DNA from: Buttiauxella izardii
GTDB taxonomy: Bacteria > Pseudomonadota > Gammaproteobacteria > Enterobacterales > Enterobacteriaceae
Length of the DNA stretch: 64,000 nt
NCBI RefSeq assembly: GCF_003601925.1
Contig: NZ_QZWH01000005.1
Location: forward strand, 1-64,000
Reading direction: 5' to 3'
Shown: positions 24,251 to 33,732 of the stretch, piece by piece
Layout of the letters: each line of letters opens with the position of its first letter
Position numbering within the stretch: position 1 is the first letter of the stretch
Made by a program: the position numbers and the translations under genes
The notes under the pieces: generated by a model
Database searches by the model: none
What the model was told of the DNA's origin: nothing
Seen by the model: only the letters and a program-made list of their open reading frames with translations

Positions 24251-25467
24251 TTTGAACCTGTGACCTCATTAAAAATTGTGATGAACCGTCTTACACCTTC
24301 ATTCAGGCTGAGCTTCGATTCATAAAAATTTTTACCATTGTTTCCTAGTCTTTCCAGCTCAATGCTTGTTAATTGGCATAAGTGCTCAATACCGTCAGCC
24401 ATTGAGACGGGATCATTAGAAAAACAAATGATGCCTGCTTCTGCTTGTTTAATAAGGTCAGTAGCATCTCCACCTACGGCCATAACAATCGGCTTCCCAC
24501 AGGCCATATATGCTTGAGTTCTAGAAGGTATAGTGATCTTAAATAATTCATCGTCGATTAAATGAACAAGTAATGCATCGGCTTGATTCAGTAAATCACC
24601 TACCTGGCTTACCGGTACTCGTGGGATAAAATAAATATTATCAAGTTCAAGATCTTCCGCTTTTTGTTCTGCTTCTATTTTAGCAATACCAGAACCAATA
24701 ATGACAATATTTGCTTTTATCTTTCGTTCAATCAGCAGTTTTGCTGTATCAACTATAGCAGGCAACCCCTGAGCCAGCCCCAGATTACCTGCAAAAACCA
24801 CATTGAACCCATTATTAGGCAATAAATGTTCACTTTTTTCAAAGTTACGAATTTTTTCTTCATCACACCAGTTATAAATAATCTCAATTTTGTCGTCAGG
24901 CACACCGCGCTCTATTAAAGTTTTCTTAAACCCCGGAGAGAGTACGATAATTTTAGAAGCCCTTTTATAGATAAAATGACATACAATATCTACAACTTTT
25001 AGTATTTTAGTATTATTCAGCATACCGGTAGCCGCTAAGGTATCGGGCCAAAGATCCTGAACATCAATAACAAAAGGAGTTCTTCTGATAAGTGAAATTA
25101 ATGATGCAGATAAAGCTGTTGTCAGCGGAGGGTGGTAAGCATAAATAACATCGACTTTTTTCCTACGAAAAATACCGTATAGTGAACTACTAAAGAAAAA
25201 TGAAAGGTAGTTAAATATTCTTTTTATCGCTGATTTCCCATGGTCCGGATAAATTGGCACGCGATTAATATCTACATTATCTATTATTTCTTTTTGGTAT
25301 GCTTTAATAGCATATCCATCATAAACCTTTCCTCCGGGATAGTTCGGAAATCCAGTAATGACGTCAACATCAATGCCTTGTCTTTTTAATTCTTTAGCAA
25401 AGGCAAGCCCTTTAAACGTAGGTTCAGGATCGAACCACTGTGTCAATAATAAAACCTTCAACGTCAT
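24247..25467 (-). CDS. GT4 family glycosyltransferase, WbuB-like (probable L-FucNAc transferase)
   Basis: GT-B fold transferase, 406 residues. It opens LLLTQWFDPEPTFKGLAFAKEL, then VITGFPNYPGGKVYDGY, VIDVQDLWPDTLAATGML, GNLGLAQGLPAIV and the C-terminal nucleotide-binding stretch IPSRTQAYMACGKPIV. This pattern is that of WbuB/WbjE proteins, which are encoded next to fnlABC in clusters that add L-FucNAc. By position it is the best candidate for FucNAc transfer. It acts at the cytoplasmic face of the inner membrane and is coupled to the PglC-like gene by an ATGA overlap. Confidence 0.85.
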   Translation of the reverse strand: MTLKVLLLTQWFDPEPTFKGLAFAKELKRQGIDVDVITGFPNYPGGKVYDGYAIKAYQKEIIDNVDINRVPIYPDHGKSAIKRIFNYLSFFFSSSLYGIFRRKKVDVIYAYHPPLTTALSASLISLIRRTPFVIDVQDLWPDTLAATGMLNNTKILKVVDIVCHFIYKRASKIIVLSPGFKKTLIERGVPDDKIEIIYNWCDEEKIRNFEKSEHLLPNNGFNVVFAGNLGLAQGLPAIVDTAKLLIERKIKANIVIIGSGIAKIEAEQKAEDLELDNIYFIPRVPVSQVGDLLNQADALLVHLIDDELFKITIPSRTQAYMACGKPIVMAVGGDATDLIKQAEAGIICFSNDPVSMADGIEHLCQLTSIELERLGNNGKNFYESKLSLNEGVRRFITIFNEVTGSK

Positions 25468-25514
25468 TCCACCTGATCGTCAAAATAGCCCTAAATAATT
25501 TAGGGCATGAATGC

Positions 25515-26645
25515 TTAATAATTACGCCACACGACTCTTTTAACATAGTCAGTGTATGAAAGAATAATTCGGATAACTTTATCAGAAACATTCGGCATTG
25601 AATAATCGTTTACCTGAAGGAGCAGTCGTTCATCGTTACGTGGTTGATGTTCTAATATTGCAAGTGCCTGCAAAATTCTCTCGGGCTCAACCCCTGTCAT
25701 CATTACGGCCGCCTCTTCCATACCTTCCGGACGCTCGTGAGCCTCACGAATATTTACAGCAGGAAAGTTTAGAATAGACGACTCTTCATTAATTGTGCCA
25801 CTATCAGAGAGTACGGCATGTGCGTCTTTCTGCAATTTTACGTAGTCTTTGAAACCCAATGGCTTGAGAAGCTGAATTAAAGGATGGAAAACGATACCTT
25901 TAGCATCAATGCGTTTTTGCGTACGCGGGTGCGTAGAAATAATAACCGGCTGTTGGTATGTTTCCGCAACCAGGTTTAATGCATCCACTAATTTGAGCAA
26001 GTTTTTATCAGAGTCGATATTTTCTTCACGGTGAGCACTGACAACAAAATATTTTCCTTTTTCAAGGTTCAATCTAGTTATCACATCCGACCCTTCAATT
26101 CCTGCTGCATAGTGATTTAAAACCTCAAACATCGGGCTACCGGTTTTGATAATTCGGTCAGCCGGGAGTCCTTCTGCTAGAAGGTATTCACGTGCAATAT
26201 CACTGTAAGTTAAATTGATATCAGCAGTGTGATCCACTATGCGGCGATTGGTTTCTTCCGGAACCCGCATATCAAAGCAACGATTACCGGCTTCCATATG
26301 AAAAATGGGGATTTTACGACGTTTAGCAGGGATTGCAGACAGGCAACTGTTGGTATCACCTAACACCAGAATAGCATCAGGTTTAACTGTTTCTAAAACT
26401 TCATCTACTTTAATAATGATCTGACCAATTGTCTCGGCGGCATTTTTACCGGCAGCATTCAGAAAATAATCAGGTTTGCGTACAGATAAATCATCAAAGA
26501 AAATCTGATTCAGTTCGTAGTCATAATTCTGACCAGTATGAACAAGAGTGTGTTCACAGTATTCGTCTAATTTTGCAAGTACTCGTGATAAACGGATAAT
26601 TTCCGGTCGAGTACCGACAATACTCATAACATGTAATTTTTTCAT
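25515..26645 (-). CDS. fnlC: UDP-N-acetyl sugar 2-epimerase FnlC
   Basis: WecB-family C2 epimerase, 376 residues. IVGTRPEIIRLSRVL at the N-terminus, HTGQNYD, VLGDTNSCLSAIPAKRRKIPIFHMEAGNRCFD, SAHREENID and DSGTINEES are visible. The HMEAGNR variant marks the FnlC/WbjD/CapG group, which makes the last step to UDP-L-FucNAc, rather than WecB itself. It follows fnlB after 9 bases, in the canonical fnlABC order. Confidence 0.92.
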   Translation of the reverse strand: MKKLHVMSIVGTRPEIIRLSRVLAKLDEYCEHTLVHTGQNYDYELNQIFFDDLSVRKPDYFLNAAGKNAAETIGQIIIKVDEVLETVKPDAILVLGDTNSCLSAIPAKRRKIPIFHMEAGNRCFDMRVPEETNRRIVDHTADINLTYSDIAREYLLAEGLPADRIIKTGSPMFEVLNHYAAGIEGSDVITRLNLEKGKYFVVSAHREENIDSDKNLLKLVDALNLVAETYQQPVIISTHPRTQKRIDAKGIVFHPLIQLLKPLGFKDYVKLQKDAHAVLSDSGTINEESSILNFPAVNIREAHERPEGMEEAAVMMTGVEPERILQALAILEHQPRNDERLLLQVNDYSMPNVSDKVIRIILSYTDYVKRVVWRNY

Positions 26646-26654
26646 TTTTAACTC

Positions 26655-27770
26655 TTAAGAAATTTTATATGTCACGGTATCGGGCTGTGATGGGTCGAAT
26701 ATTTCGTTCGCCCACAACATTACAATCATTTCATCATTCCCGATGTTTGTAATGTCATGAGACCAGCCAGGAACAGTTTCAACAACTTTAGATTCTTCTG
26801 CATCCACAAAAAGCTCATAATACTCATTGGTAACAATATGGCGGAAGCAGAATTTTGCTTTTCCTTTAATAACAAGGAATTTCTCATTTTTTGTATGATG
26901 ATAGTGGCCACCTCGAGTTATCCCAGGATGTGCCGTGAAGAATGAGAATTGGCCGGAATCTTGCGTTTTCAGCATCTCAACGAAACTGCCACGCGGATCA
27001 CTGTGGCGTTTAACCGAGTAAGAGAACTGAGCCGGTTCATAGTAGCTAATAAACGTTGAATATAAAGCACGCGTTAGCCCTACACCAACCTTATCAATGA
27101 GTAATTGATTCTGATTTGCCTTGAAAGATTGAATAATTGAAACAACTTCACCCACAGTAGTCTTGTAAATAGGTTCAACAACAGCATTCTCAGGTTGTAT
27201 TTCGCCAACTAAGCTTTTCAAAAAATATTTACAGACGTCATCAATATAGACAAGATTTAAAGCTGCTTGCGGATCGTTAACTTTGACCTCAAGGCCATTT
27301 AAGATGTTAAAGCAAAAGGTTGCGACTGCAGAATTATAGTTAGGACGGCACCATTTTCCGAATACATTTGGTAGTCGGTAAATATAAACTTTTGCCCCCG
27401 TCAACGTAGCATAATCTCTAACTGCTTTTTCGGCAGCAGCTTTGCTTTTCCCATAATGGTTATCAGTTGCAGCCTGAATTGACGAAGTAATCAACAGCGG
27501 AGTCTTACTACCTTTCTCGGTGAGTTTTGCAACAATATATTCTGTAAGATTTGTATTTCCCTCATAGAATTCAACATCATTTTGCGGACGGTTCACTCCA
27601 GCTAAATGATAAACAAAGTCAGCTTCGAAGAGAGCATTATCTAAATCATCTTGTGAATTTTCACGGTCTAAACAAATGACACTTGCATGGCCATTTTCTC
27701 GCAAATGAATTTGTAAATTTTTCCCAATGAAGCCATTTGCGCCAGTGACAACAATCTTCATATTACTCAT
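26655..27770 (-). CDS. fnlB: UDP-2-acetamido-2,6-dideoxy-hexulose reductase FnlB
   Basis: 371-residue CapF/WbjC-type two-domain protein. An N-terminal SDR reductase (GANGFIGKNLQIHL, HLAGVNRP, GKSKAAAEKAV) is followed by a C-terminal cupin (RGGHYHHTKNEKFLVIKGKAKF). It performs the epimerase/reductase step between FnlA and FnlC in UDP-L-FucNAc synthesis. Its ATG overlaps the fnlA stop by 8 bases (ATGAGTAA), which implies translational coupling. Confidence 0.92.
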   Translation of the reverse strand: MSNMKIVVTGANGFIGKNLQIHLRENGHASVICLDRENSQDDLDNALFEADFVYHLAGVNRPQNDVEFYEGNTNLTEYIVAKLTEKGSKTPLLITSSIQAATDNHYGKSKAAAEKAVRDYATLTGAKVYIYRLPNVFGKWCRPNYNSAVATFCFNILNGLEVKVNDPQAALNLVYIDDVCKYFLKSLVGEIQPENAVVEPIYKTTVGEVVSIIQSFKANQNQLLIDKVGVGLTRALYSTFISYYEPAQFSYSVKRHSDPRGSFVEMLKTQDSGQFSFFTAHPGITRGGHYHHTKNEKFLVIKGKAKFCFRHIVTNEYYELFVDAEESKVVETVPGWSHDITNIGNDEMIVMLWANEIFDPSQPDTVTYKIS

Positions 27771-28797
27771 CCAGTTGATAGTTTTTATTCTCGCGAATAA
27801 AACGAATGAACGTAAGCTTTAATAAAAGTTTTTTCATACCTTCTACATCTAATCGTTCTGTATTATGAGAGTTATAATCAACAACCTCAGCAATACGTTG
27901 ATCACCCTCTTCTACATATTTTCCGTAGTTCAGATCACGTAAGTCTGGTGGTATACGGAAGTAGTCACCCATATCTTCAGCAGCAATCATTTCTTCACGG
28001 CTCAAAAGTGCTTCGTACAACTTTTCACCATGACGTGTACCGATAATATTGATTGGATGTTCTGGTACTTCAAGCAATTCTCTAAGCGCAATAGCTAAGG
28101 CTTCAATCGTTGCTGCAGGGGCTTTTTGAACAAAGATATCCCCATTATTGCCATGTTCGAAGGCATATAATACTAAATCAACAGCATCTTCGAGCGTCAT
28201 CATAAAGCGTGTCATGTTCGGATCGGTGATGGTTAGTGCTTTATCTTCTTTAATCAGGTCCACAAACAGTGGTATAACAGAACCACGGGAAGCCATCACA
28301 TTACCATAACGGGTGCCGCAAATTACCGTTTTGTTTTTATCAACATTACGGGACTTGGCCACCAGGACTTTTTCCATCATTGCTTTCGAAATACCCATCG
28401 CGTTGATTGGGTATACAGCTTTGTCGGTACTCAAGCAGACTACGCGTTTTACTTCATTAGTAATAGCTGCTTCCAGAACATTTTCCGTACCCAGAACGTT
28501 AGTTTTTACTGCTTCCATCGGGTGGAATTCACAAGAAGGAACCTGTTTCAGTGCTGCTGCATGGTAAATATAATCAACACCCCGAGATGCATTTAGAATA
28601 GCTTGATAATCTCTCACATCTCCAATATAAAATTTTAGCTTAGAGTTATTATAGCGCTTGCGCATATCATCTTGTTTTTTCTCATCTCGACTAAAAATTC
28701 TAATTTCAGTAATATCAGTATCAAGGAAACGCTTCAAAACTGCATTACCAAAAGAACCGGTACCACCGGTGATAAGTAACGTTTTATCTTTAAACAT
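27763..28797 (-). CDS. fnlA: UDP-GlcNAc 4,6-dehydratase/5-epimerase FnlA
   Basis: CapE/WbjB-type SDR, 344 residues; first step from UDP-GlcNAc towards UDP-L-FucNAc. TGGTGSFGNAVLKRFL (NAD loop), RDEKKQDDMR, YHAAALKQVPSCEFHPMEA, STDKAVYPINAMGISKAMMEK and RYGNVMASRGSVIPLF are visible. Met occupies the usual Tyr position, as in CapE, so this is not a defect. First gene of the fnlABC set; wzy lies 29 bases upstream. Confidence 0.94.
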   Translation of the reverse strand: MFKDKTLLITGGTGSFGNAVLKRFLDTDITEIRIFSRDEKKQDDMRKRYNNSKLKFYIGDVRDYQAILNASRGVDYIYHAAALKQVPSCEFHPMEAVKTNVLGTENVLEAAITNEVKRVVCLSTDKAVYPINAMGISKAMMEKVLVAKSRNVDKNKTVICGTRYGNVMASRGSVIPLFVDLIKEDKALTITDPNMTRFMMTLEDAVDLVLYAFEHGNNGDIFVQKAPAATIEALAIALRELLEVPEHPINIIGTRHGEKLYEALLSREEMIAAEDMGDYFRIPPDLRDLNYGKYVEEGDQRIAEVVDYNSHNTERLDVEGMKKLLLKLTFIRFIRENKNYQLDE

Positions 28798-28826
28798 AAT
28801 TGTCTCACCAAAAAATTATTTATTAA

Positions 28827-30005
28827 CTATAATACAACGCATGTAGCACTCTGATTCAGTTTGCCATCTGAGCGTAAATTTTTATTGAGCATCATAAATA
28901 GATATGAAGTAAACATGTATCCATTTGGACCAAAGGCAAGGCCTTTAATATTAAATAGCACTCCAACCAAAAACCATACTAATGCTAATTTACTTTTTCC
29001 AAATGCAGCTAGTGATAGAAATGCCAGAAATAACATAAATAGTATAATATATACCACGCCGCCATAATTGAATAATATCACCCACCCCATATCTGAGAAC
29101 ACAGCTAAATTTGGAATTGCTGAAGATATATTTTGCTGGAAACCAAAAAGTATTGAATATACATCCAGAGAATGTAAACTAATCACATGCTGTGCTATAA
29201 GTCCACTAATTGTTCGCATACCGCCGCTATTAACGAACTCAGCATAGAACCTTGGGAAAAGTACCGCTCCTAAGGCATAGATTACAGTTCCTGTAATCAA
29301 AACTGCAAAAATCTTGAACGTCAACTTAATATTTGAAAACGTTAGCGCAAATAATATTGCCACAACAGCCATATTAGAATTAATTATTTGTGTTAAACAT
29401 ACTAAGATCAGCAATAAATATTTTTTTTGTATAACAAAAAACGACATAAAAACCATAAGAAAAGGTGTCATGAAATTAATTTCACCTGATAACCCAAAGC
29501 CTCTTACTGATTCATTCTGTGCCCACAGATTTACTGAGTCCCCCATGCCAAATATATTATACAAAAATATTTTTGCATTAATATTAAAATACATAATAAA
29601 AAATATTAATATCTGCAGCCAAAATGATAATATCATTATACTTTCTAACTTTGATTTTTCTTTATTTAGTAATTTGGATAGCGCTAGAGCTGGCAAAAAC
29701 GACAGAACGAAGATCATAATAATTCTAAATGAAAATGAACTTTGCACTGATAGATTATCTTGGTAGCAATCAAATAGAATACTAACTATTAGAATAACAG
29801 CCAGTACTCCCCATGACATTGTACTTGCATCTAATTTAATCTTAAATTGTTTGAGATTAACTAAACTACTTAGCAAAATATAAAAACCATATAATGCTGG
29901 AATCAATGCTAAGTATACATATGGACTGAGTAATGACAGTCTAAAAAAAACCACAAAGAAAATTAAAAAACTTACTACTTTGTTTATAAGGGTTAGTTTA
30001 ATCAT
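28827..30005 (-). CDS. wzy: Putative O-antigen polymerase Wzy
   Basis: 392-residue integral membrane protein with about ten to eleven hydrophobic segments and one larger hydrophilic loop in the second half (around residues 230-300, with NSGGMRTISG and QQNISSAIPNLA). Wzy proteins share topology rather than sequence, and I see no diagnostic motif. The call rests on topology, on being the only such protein in the cluster besides Wzx, and on position. It would join repeat units on the periplasmic side. Very AT-rich. Confidence 0.78.
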   Translation of the reverse strand: MIKLTLINKVVSFLIFFVVFFRLSLLSPYVYLALIPALYGFYILLSSLVNLKQFKIKLDASTMSWGVLAVILIVSILFDCYQDNLSVQSSFSFRIIMIFVLSFLPALALSKLLNKEKSKLESIMILSFWLQILIFFIMYFNINAKIFLYNIFGMGDSVNLWAQNESVRGFGLSGEINFMTPFLMVFMSFFVIQKKYLLLILVCLTQIINSNMAVVAILFALTFSNIKLTFKIFAVLITGTVIYALGAVLFPRFYAEFVNSGGMRTISGLIAQHVISLHSLDVYSILFGFQQNISSAIPNLAVFSDMGWVILFNYGGVVYIILFMLFLAFLSLAAFGKSKLALVWFLVGVLFNIKGLAFGPNGYMFTSYLFMMLNKNLRSDGKLNQSATCVVL

Positions 30006-30037
30006 ATTATTACTTAAATGTAGATTGCGTTAAATAT

Positions 30038-31024
30038 CTATAAATACCAATTCTTTAACAATTGTTTTCTATCAATAGTTTCACGTTCCTGACATCCTTT
30101 CAAATATGAGCATAATAATATATATCGATAAAGAAGAGGTATGTAGAATATTTTATTCCTGTCATTTTTTATAAGAAGCTTAGCAATCCTAAGAGCAAGA
30201 TATTCAGATAATACCTTCTTTATGATTTTACTAAAAATGGATTTGCTCTTAATAAAAATATTTTCAATGGCATTTATTTTTTTATTACTGGCAAACAGTT
30301 CTGGGCATTCTATCGATAAAGCTAACATACCATCACGAGCCGTAGATCTAATTTTATTGGAGTACTTTATAATATCACCACCATGTTCGTGATGAAGTAT
30401 CATTTGTTTTGACATTATAATATTGACACCACTATTCATCAACTGCCATGGAAACTCATGGTCTTCACAGCCATATCCGAGGAAATTTTCGTTATATAAA
30501 ATTTGTGTCCGTTCTAAAATGTCTCTTGAGATCAAGCAATTCATCGATACAAAAGTCCATTCATTTAAGATAAGCATTTCATCATCTGAATATTTTGGAT
30601 GCCTAGAATCTCTGTACCTGTAGTAATTACTATTATTAACTAACTCTTTTACAAATCTAACTTCACCACAATATACAGTATTTTCTTTGTAATTATTAAC
30701 TATGTGCACAACATCATTTAAAAAGTCCTCTCCAGGGATACAATCATCATCAAGAAATATAAGATATTGCCCTGATGATTTTTTTATCCCTAGATTTCTT
30801 TTTGCAGCAACAATATTTTCGGTGTGTAAATGCCTAATAGTTAATGAATTCAATTCATTAATTGCATCATCAATAATTTTTTCTATTTCAATACCACTAT
30901 GGCTATCACACAATATTACTTCTAATTTAATATCATTAAGTGCTGCCTGTTTATTTAACTCGTTTAATATAAGTGACAATTCTATCACTCTTTTCCATAC
31001 TGGTATGACAACTGACAGTAACAT
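30038..31024 (-). CDS. GT2 family glycosyltransferase
   Basis: Inverting GT-A transferase of about 328 residues. It opens SVVIPVWKR; LHTENIVAAKRNLGI and the metal-binding LDDDCIPGEDF lie at about 80-110, and GCEDHEFPWQLM further on. The C-terminal third is basic and lacks family landmarks. Donor and acceptor are unknown; it should add one sugar of the O-unit. I chose the ATG at 31024, two bases past the wzx stop. A GTG at 31039 overlapping wzx is the alternative. Confidence 0.85.
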   Translation of the reverse strand: MLLSVVIPVWKRVIELSLILNELNKQAALNDIKLEVILCDSHSGIEIEKIIDDAINELNSLTIRHLHTENIVAAKRNLGIKKSSGQYLIFLDDDCIPGEDFLNDVVHIVNNYKENTVYCGEVRFVKELVNNSNYYRYRDSRHPKYSDDEMLILNEWTFVSMNCLISRDILERTQILYNENFLGYGCEDHEFPWQLMNSGVNIIMSKQMILHHEHGGDIIKYSNKIRSTARDGMLALSIECPELFASNKKINAIENIFIKSKSIFSKIIKKVLSEYLALRIAKLLIKNDRNKIFYIPLLYRYILLCSYLKGCQERETIDRKQLLKNWYL

Positions 31025-31025
31025 G

Positions 31026-32273
31026 TTATTTTTTCTCACTTCGTGTATTTCTTAAAGATATAAGATATAAAGACATTCCAAGTGCCACTATAATTTCCGC
31101 GGCAAAAAGACTCCATATTGCGCCAATTACGTCAAAATACTTACTTAAGGGATAGATTAGTAAGAGGCATCCAATCCCACCAGAACAAATAATTCTGAAA
31201 TAAATATTATTTTTCCCTTGAGGGACAAGTATCAATAACCCTACAATAGAATTAAATACGATTAACACAGGCAATAATGTCATTAATCTTAAAGCATCTT
31301 TAATCTCAGCACCTTTATTACCAAAAATTATTTCTGCAAATACATCTGGATATAACACAATTGGAATTGATATTACTACAAAAAAAGACACCAGCCATTT
31401 TAACAGACTAATTGATTGTTGCCTTGCTCTTCTAGGATCGCTCTGATTAAGAATGTTAATCTTTGGATAAAACGCCTGTATAATCGGCGCTATCAGCCCT
31501 GCCAAAGCCTGCTTTACCATATTAGCTGAGTTGAATATTCCAACAGCAGTATTACCGGCAACAATACCTAGAATAATTGGGGTCAGCATTGTATATGTAC
31601 TTGTAGCCAGAGTTGAAAAAAAGAAATACGCCCCATCTTTTAAAACCCCAATGACATCTTTTCTAGTTGGTATATAGACACATACTAATTTATCGGCGAC
31701 TAACCACCCCATAGCAGATATAGAATATATCACATATGGTAAAATAAGAATAAACGCAATCTCAATAATATCATTTCTATTTAAAATAAAAACATAACCA
31801 TATATAAATGAAATGGCTATTCCGCGAGATACTAAAGAATTAATTGCCATTAACTTCATCATTTCTAATCCCTGGAGTAACCAGTTAGGATTGAATATGT
31901 TAAAAAAGACAGCAATTAATGATATATATAATAAATTTCTAATATCATATAATGACGGTATTAACAGAAAACACATTACTATCAACATAACTGGAATAAA
32001 TAGCCATAATCTTGCAACGATTATTTTAGCCAAACTTTTAGAAATGTATTCTTTGTCACCCCGATTAATCGCGACTAACCTTGTAGCACTATACCCAAAA
32101 CCATATTCCACAATCAGGAATAGCATCTGCATGATAACAATCGATAAACTTACCTTCCCAAATGACTCAACACCTAAAATGCGAATTAATAATGGATAAA
32201 TCATTAAAGGAAGCAAATAATTTACACCTTGGCTTATTGCAAGGTAAATAATGTTTTTTTTCGTACTATTCAA
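31026..32273 (-). CDS. wzx: O-antigen flippase Wzx
   Basis: 415-residue polysaccharide transporter of the MATE-like/MOP superfamily with about twelve membrane helices. The N-terminus NIIYLAISQGVNYLLPLMIYPLLIRILGVESFG is typical of Wzx. It moves undecaprenyl-diphosphate-linked O-units to the periplasmic face. First gene of the cluster, starting about 100 bases after the JUMPstart element on the same strand. AT-rich. Confidence 0.88.
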   Translation of the reverse strand: MNSTKKNIIYLAISQGVNYLLPLMIYPLLIRILGVESFGKVSLSIVIMQMLFLIVEYGFGYSATRLVAINRGDKEYISKSLAKIIVARLWLFIPVMLIVMCFLLIPSLYDIRNLLYISLIAVFFNIFNPNWLLQGLEMMKLMAINSLVSRGIAISFIYGYVFILNRNDIIEIAFILILPYVIYSISAMGWLVADKLVCVYIPTRKDVIGVLKDGAYFFFSTLATSTYTMLTPIILGIVAGNTAVGIFNSANMVKQALAGLIAPIIQAFYPKINILNQSDPRRARQQSISLLKWLVSFFVVISIPIVLYPDVFAEIIFGNKGAEIKDALRLMTLLPVLIVFNSIVGLLILVPQGKNNIYFRIICSGGIGCLLLIYPLSKYFDVIGAIWSLFAAEIIVALGMSLYLISLRNTRSEKK

Positions 32274-32371
32274 AGATCATCACCATAAGAAAATAAATAG
32301 TTTGCTTTTTTGTTTACTTTATATTGCTTTGCCTAAAAATTTTGCTTTTTTAATTTGTTACTTACTTCGAG

Positions 32372-32410
32372 CACGCTACCGCCCCTGGCTCAACAGCTAC
32401 CAGTCTACTG
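32372..32410 (-). promoter_or_regulatory. JUMPstart element with ops site, O-antigen cluster
   Basis: On the minus strand a 39-bp JUMPstart starts with CAGTAGACTGGTAGC and ends GGGGCGGTAGCGTG. The ops core GGCGGTAGCGTG is at 32372-32383. ops pauses RNA polymerase and recruits RfaH, an antiterminator needed for long surface-polysaccharide operons. It lies about 100 bases upstream of wzx. The promoter should lie on the galF side, but I cannot fix its boxes confidently. Confidence 0.93.
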
Positions 32411-32659
32411 TATATTTATCCCTCTCGGCATTTACCGTACTAGGGCACCAAAAATTTCATCCTGAGTAAGACAATTCAGCAGTATGATTTTTGTATTCAA
32501 GTATCAAAAAAACACTATCACACTGAATTTTATACACTATATTTCTAATATATAAAGCAAGACGGTGGCCCGCGACTCAGAATCAAGAACCATTCAGAGC
32601 ACTACGCCACCGTTTGACCCTTCACCATACTTAGGGCATAACAGCTCATATTCTACAAG
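32411..32659. other. galF-JUMPstart spacer with long-range inverted repeat
   Basis: AT-rich non-coding stretch expected to hold the O-antigen promoter. An 8-bp inverted repeat, ACGGTGGC (32562-32569) and GCCACCGT (32606-32613), encloses 36 bases with partial inner complementarity (CTCAGAAT / ATTCAGAG). It lies in the galF 3' region and could end or stabilise that transcript; there is no strong T-run. Confidence 0.35.
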
Positions 32660-33553
32660 TTAGCCCAGCAACTTCTGAATACTATCCCTGAACTTCTGCC
32701 CTTCTTTATGGTTACGCAGCCCATACTGCACAAATGCCTGCATGTAACCCATTTTCTTGCCGCAGTCGTAACTTTCACCTGTCATCAATGCCGCTTCAAC
32801 TGCCTGCTTTTTGTTTAGCGCAGCAATAGCATCAGTCAACTGAATACGGCCCCAGGCACCCGGCTCGGTTTTTTCTAATTCAGGCCAGATATCAGCAGAC
32901 AACACATAACGCCCCACCGCAGCTACGTCAGAATCCAGTATCTGTGGTTGATCTGGTTTTTCCACGAAATCAACAATGCGACCAATCTGTCCATCGTTTT
33001 GCAATGGTTCTTCCGTGGTGATAACCGAATAGTCAGAAAGGTCTTCGTTTGGCATGCGTTTAGCCAAAACCTGGCTGCGCCCGGTCTCTCTGAAACGCTC
33101 AACAATGGCGGCTAAATTATAGCGCAATGGGTCGGCGCTGGCGCCATCAAGGATAACGTCAGGTAATACCACCACAAACGGATTATCGCCAACAACTGGA
33201 CGAGCGCACAAAATGGAGTGACCCAAGCCTAACGGCTGAGCCTGACGCACGTTCATAATCGTCACGCCTGGAGGGCAGATAGACTGGACTTCAGCAAGCA
33301 ACTGGCGCTTTACGCGCTGCTCAAGAAGAGCTTCCAGCTCATAAGATGTGTCGAAGTGGTTCTCTACCGCATTCTTCGATGAATGCGTCACCAGCACGAT
33401 TTCTTTGATACCCGCTGCAACAATTTCGTCAACGATGTATTGGATCATCGGCTTATCGACGATGGGCAGCATCTCTTTAGGGATAGCTTTCGTTGCTGGC
33501 AACATGTGCATACCCAAACCGGCAACCGGGATCACTGCTTTCAAATTAATCAT
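32660..33553 (-). CDS. galF: GalF, UTP-glucose-1-phosphate uridylyltransferase-like protein
   Basis: 297-residue GalU paralogue that marks the 5' border of enteric O-antigen clusters; it has weak or modulatory activity in UDP-glucose synthesis. [21 protein letters not shown] shows the GalF-specific M-H in place of the T-R of Gal[15 protein letters not shown] and [12 protein letters not shown] follow. The ATG at 33553 has GAGGTGGG at good spacing; a GTG at 33565 lies within that ribosome site. It lies between the colanic acid operon (wcaM) and the O-antigen promoter. Confidence 0.95.
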   Translation of the reverse strand: MINLKAVIPVAGLGMHMLPATKAIPKEMLPIVDKPMIQYIVDEIVAAGIKEIVLVTHSSKNAVENHFDTSYELEALLEQRVKRQLLAEVQSICPPGVTIMNVRQAQPLGLGHSILCARPVVGDNPFVVVLPDVILDGASADPLRYNLAAIVERFRETGRSQVLAKRMPNEDLSDYSVITTEEPLQNDGQIGRIVDFVEKPDQPQILDSDVAAVGRYVLSADIWPELEKTEPGAWGRIQLTDAIAALNKKQAVEAALMTGESYDCGKKMGYMQAFVQYGLRNHKEGQKFRDSIQKLLG

Positions 33554-33732
33554 ATTTAGACCCACCTCGAAATGGTTGGAGGATTATAAACTTTTCGTGC
33601 TGTGATGCCAGCATGAATTGATCCCCTGAATTAGTACTGCATCTTAACGTTCTTAACAAATCACGCAAATCCAACTCTTTGTATTACTCCATTATAAAGG
33701 TCGGAAAATTCGCAAAGTGATTTGACAAACTA

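Noticed and set aside
20281-28797. Inactive dehydratases, because Met replaces the catalytic Tyr in the WbpM-like protein and FnlA
   Set aside because: Met at this position is normal for the long WbpM/PglF and the CapE/FnlA groups.
20281-32410. Insertion sequences or a prophage as carrier of the O-antigen genes
   Set aside because: No transposase, integrase, terminal repeats or phage genes were found; the borders are gnd and galF, as usual for homologous exchange.
32660-33553. galU
   Set aside because: The M-H pair in the nucleotide-binding loop and the location beside the O-antigen cluster identify galF.
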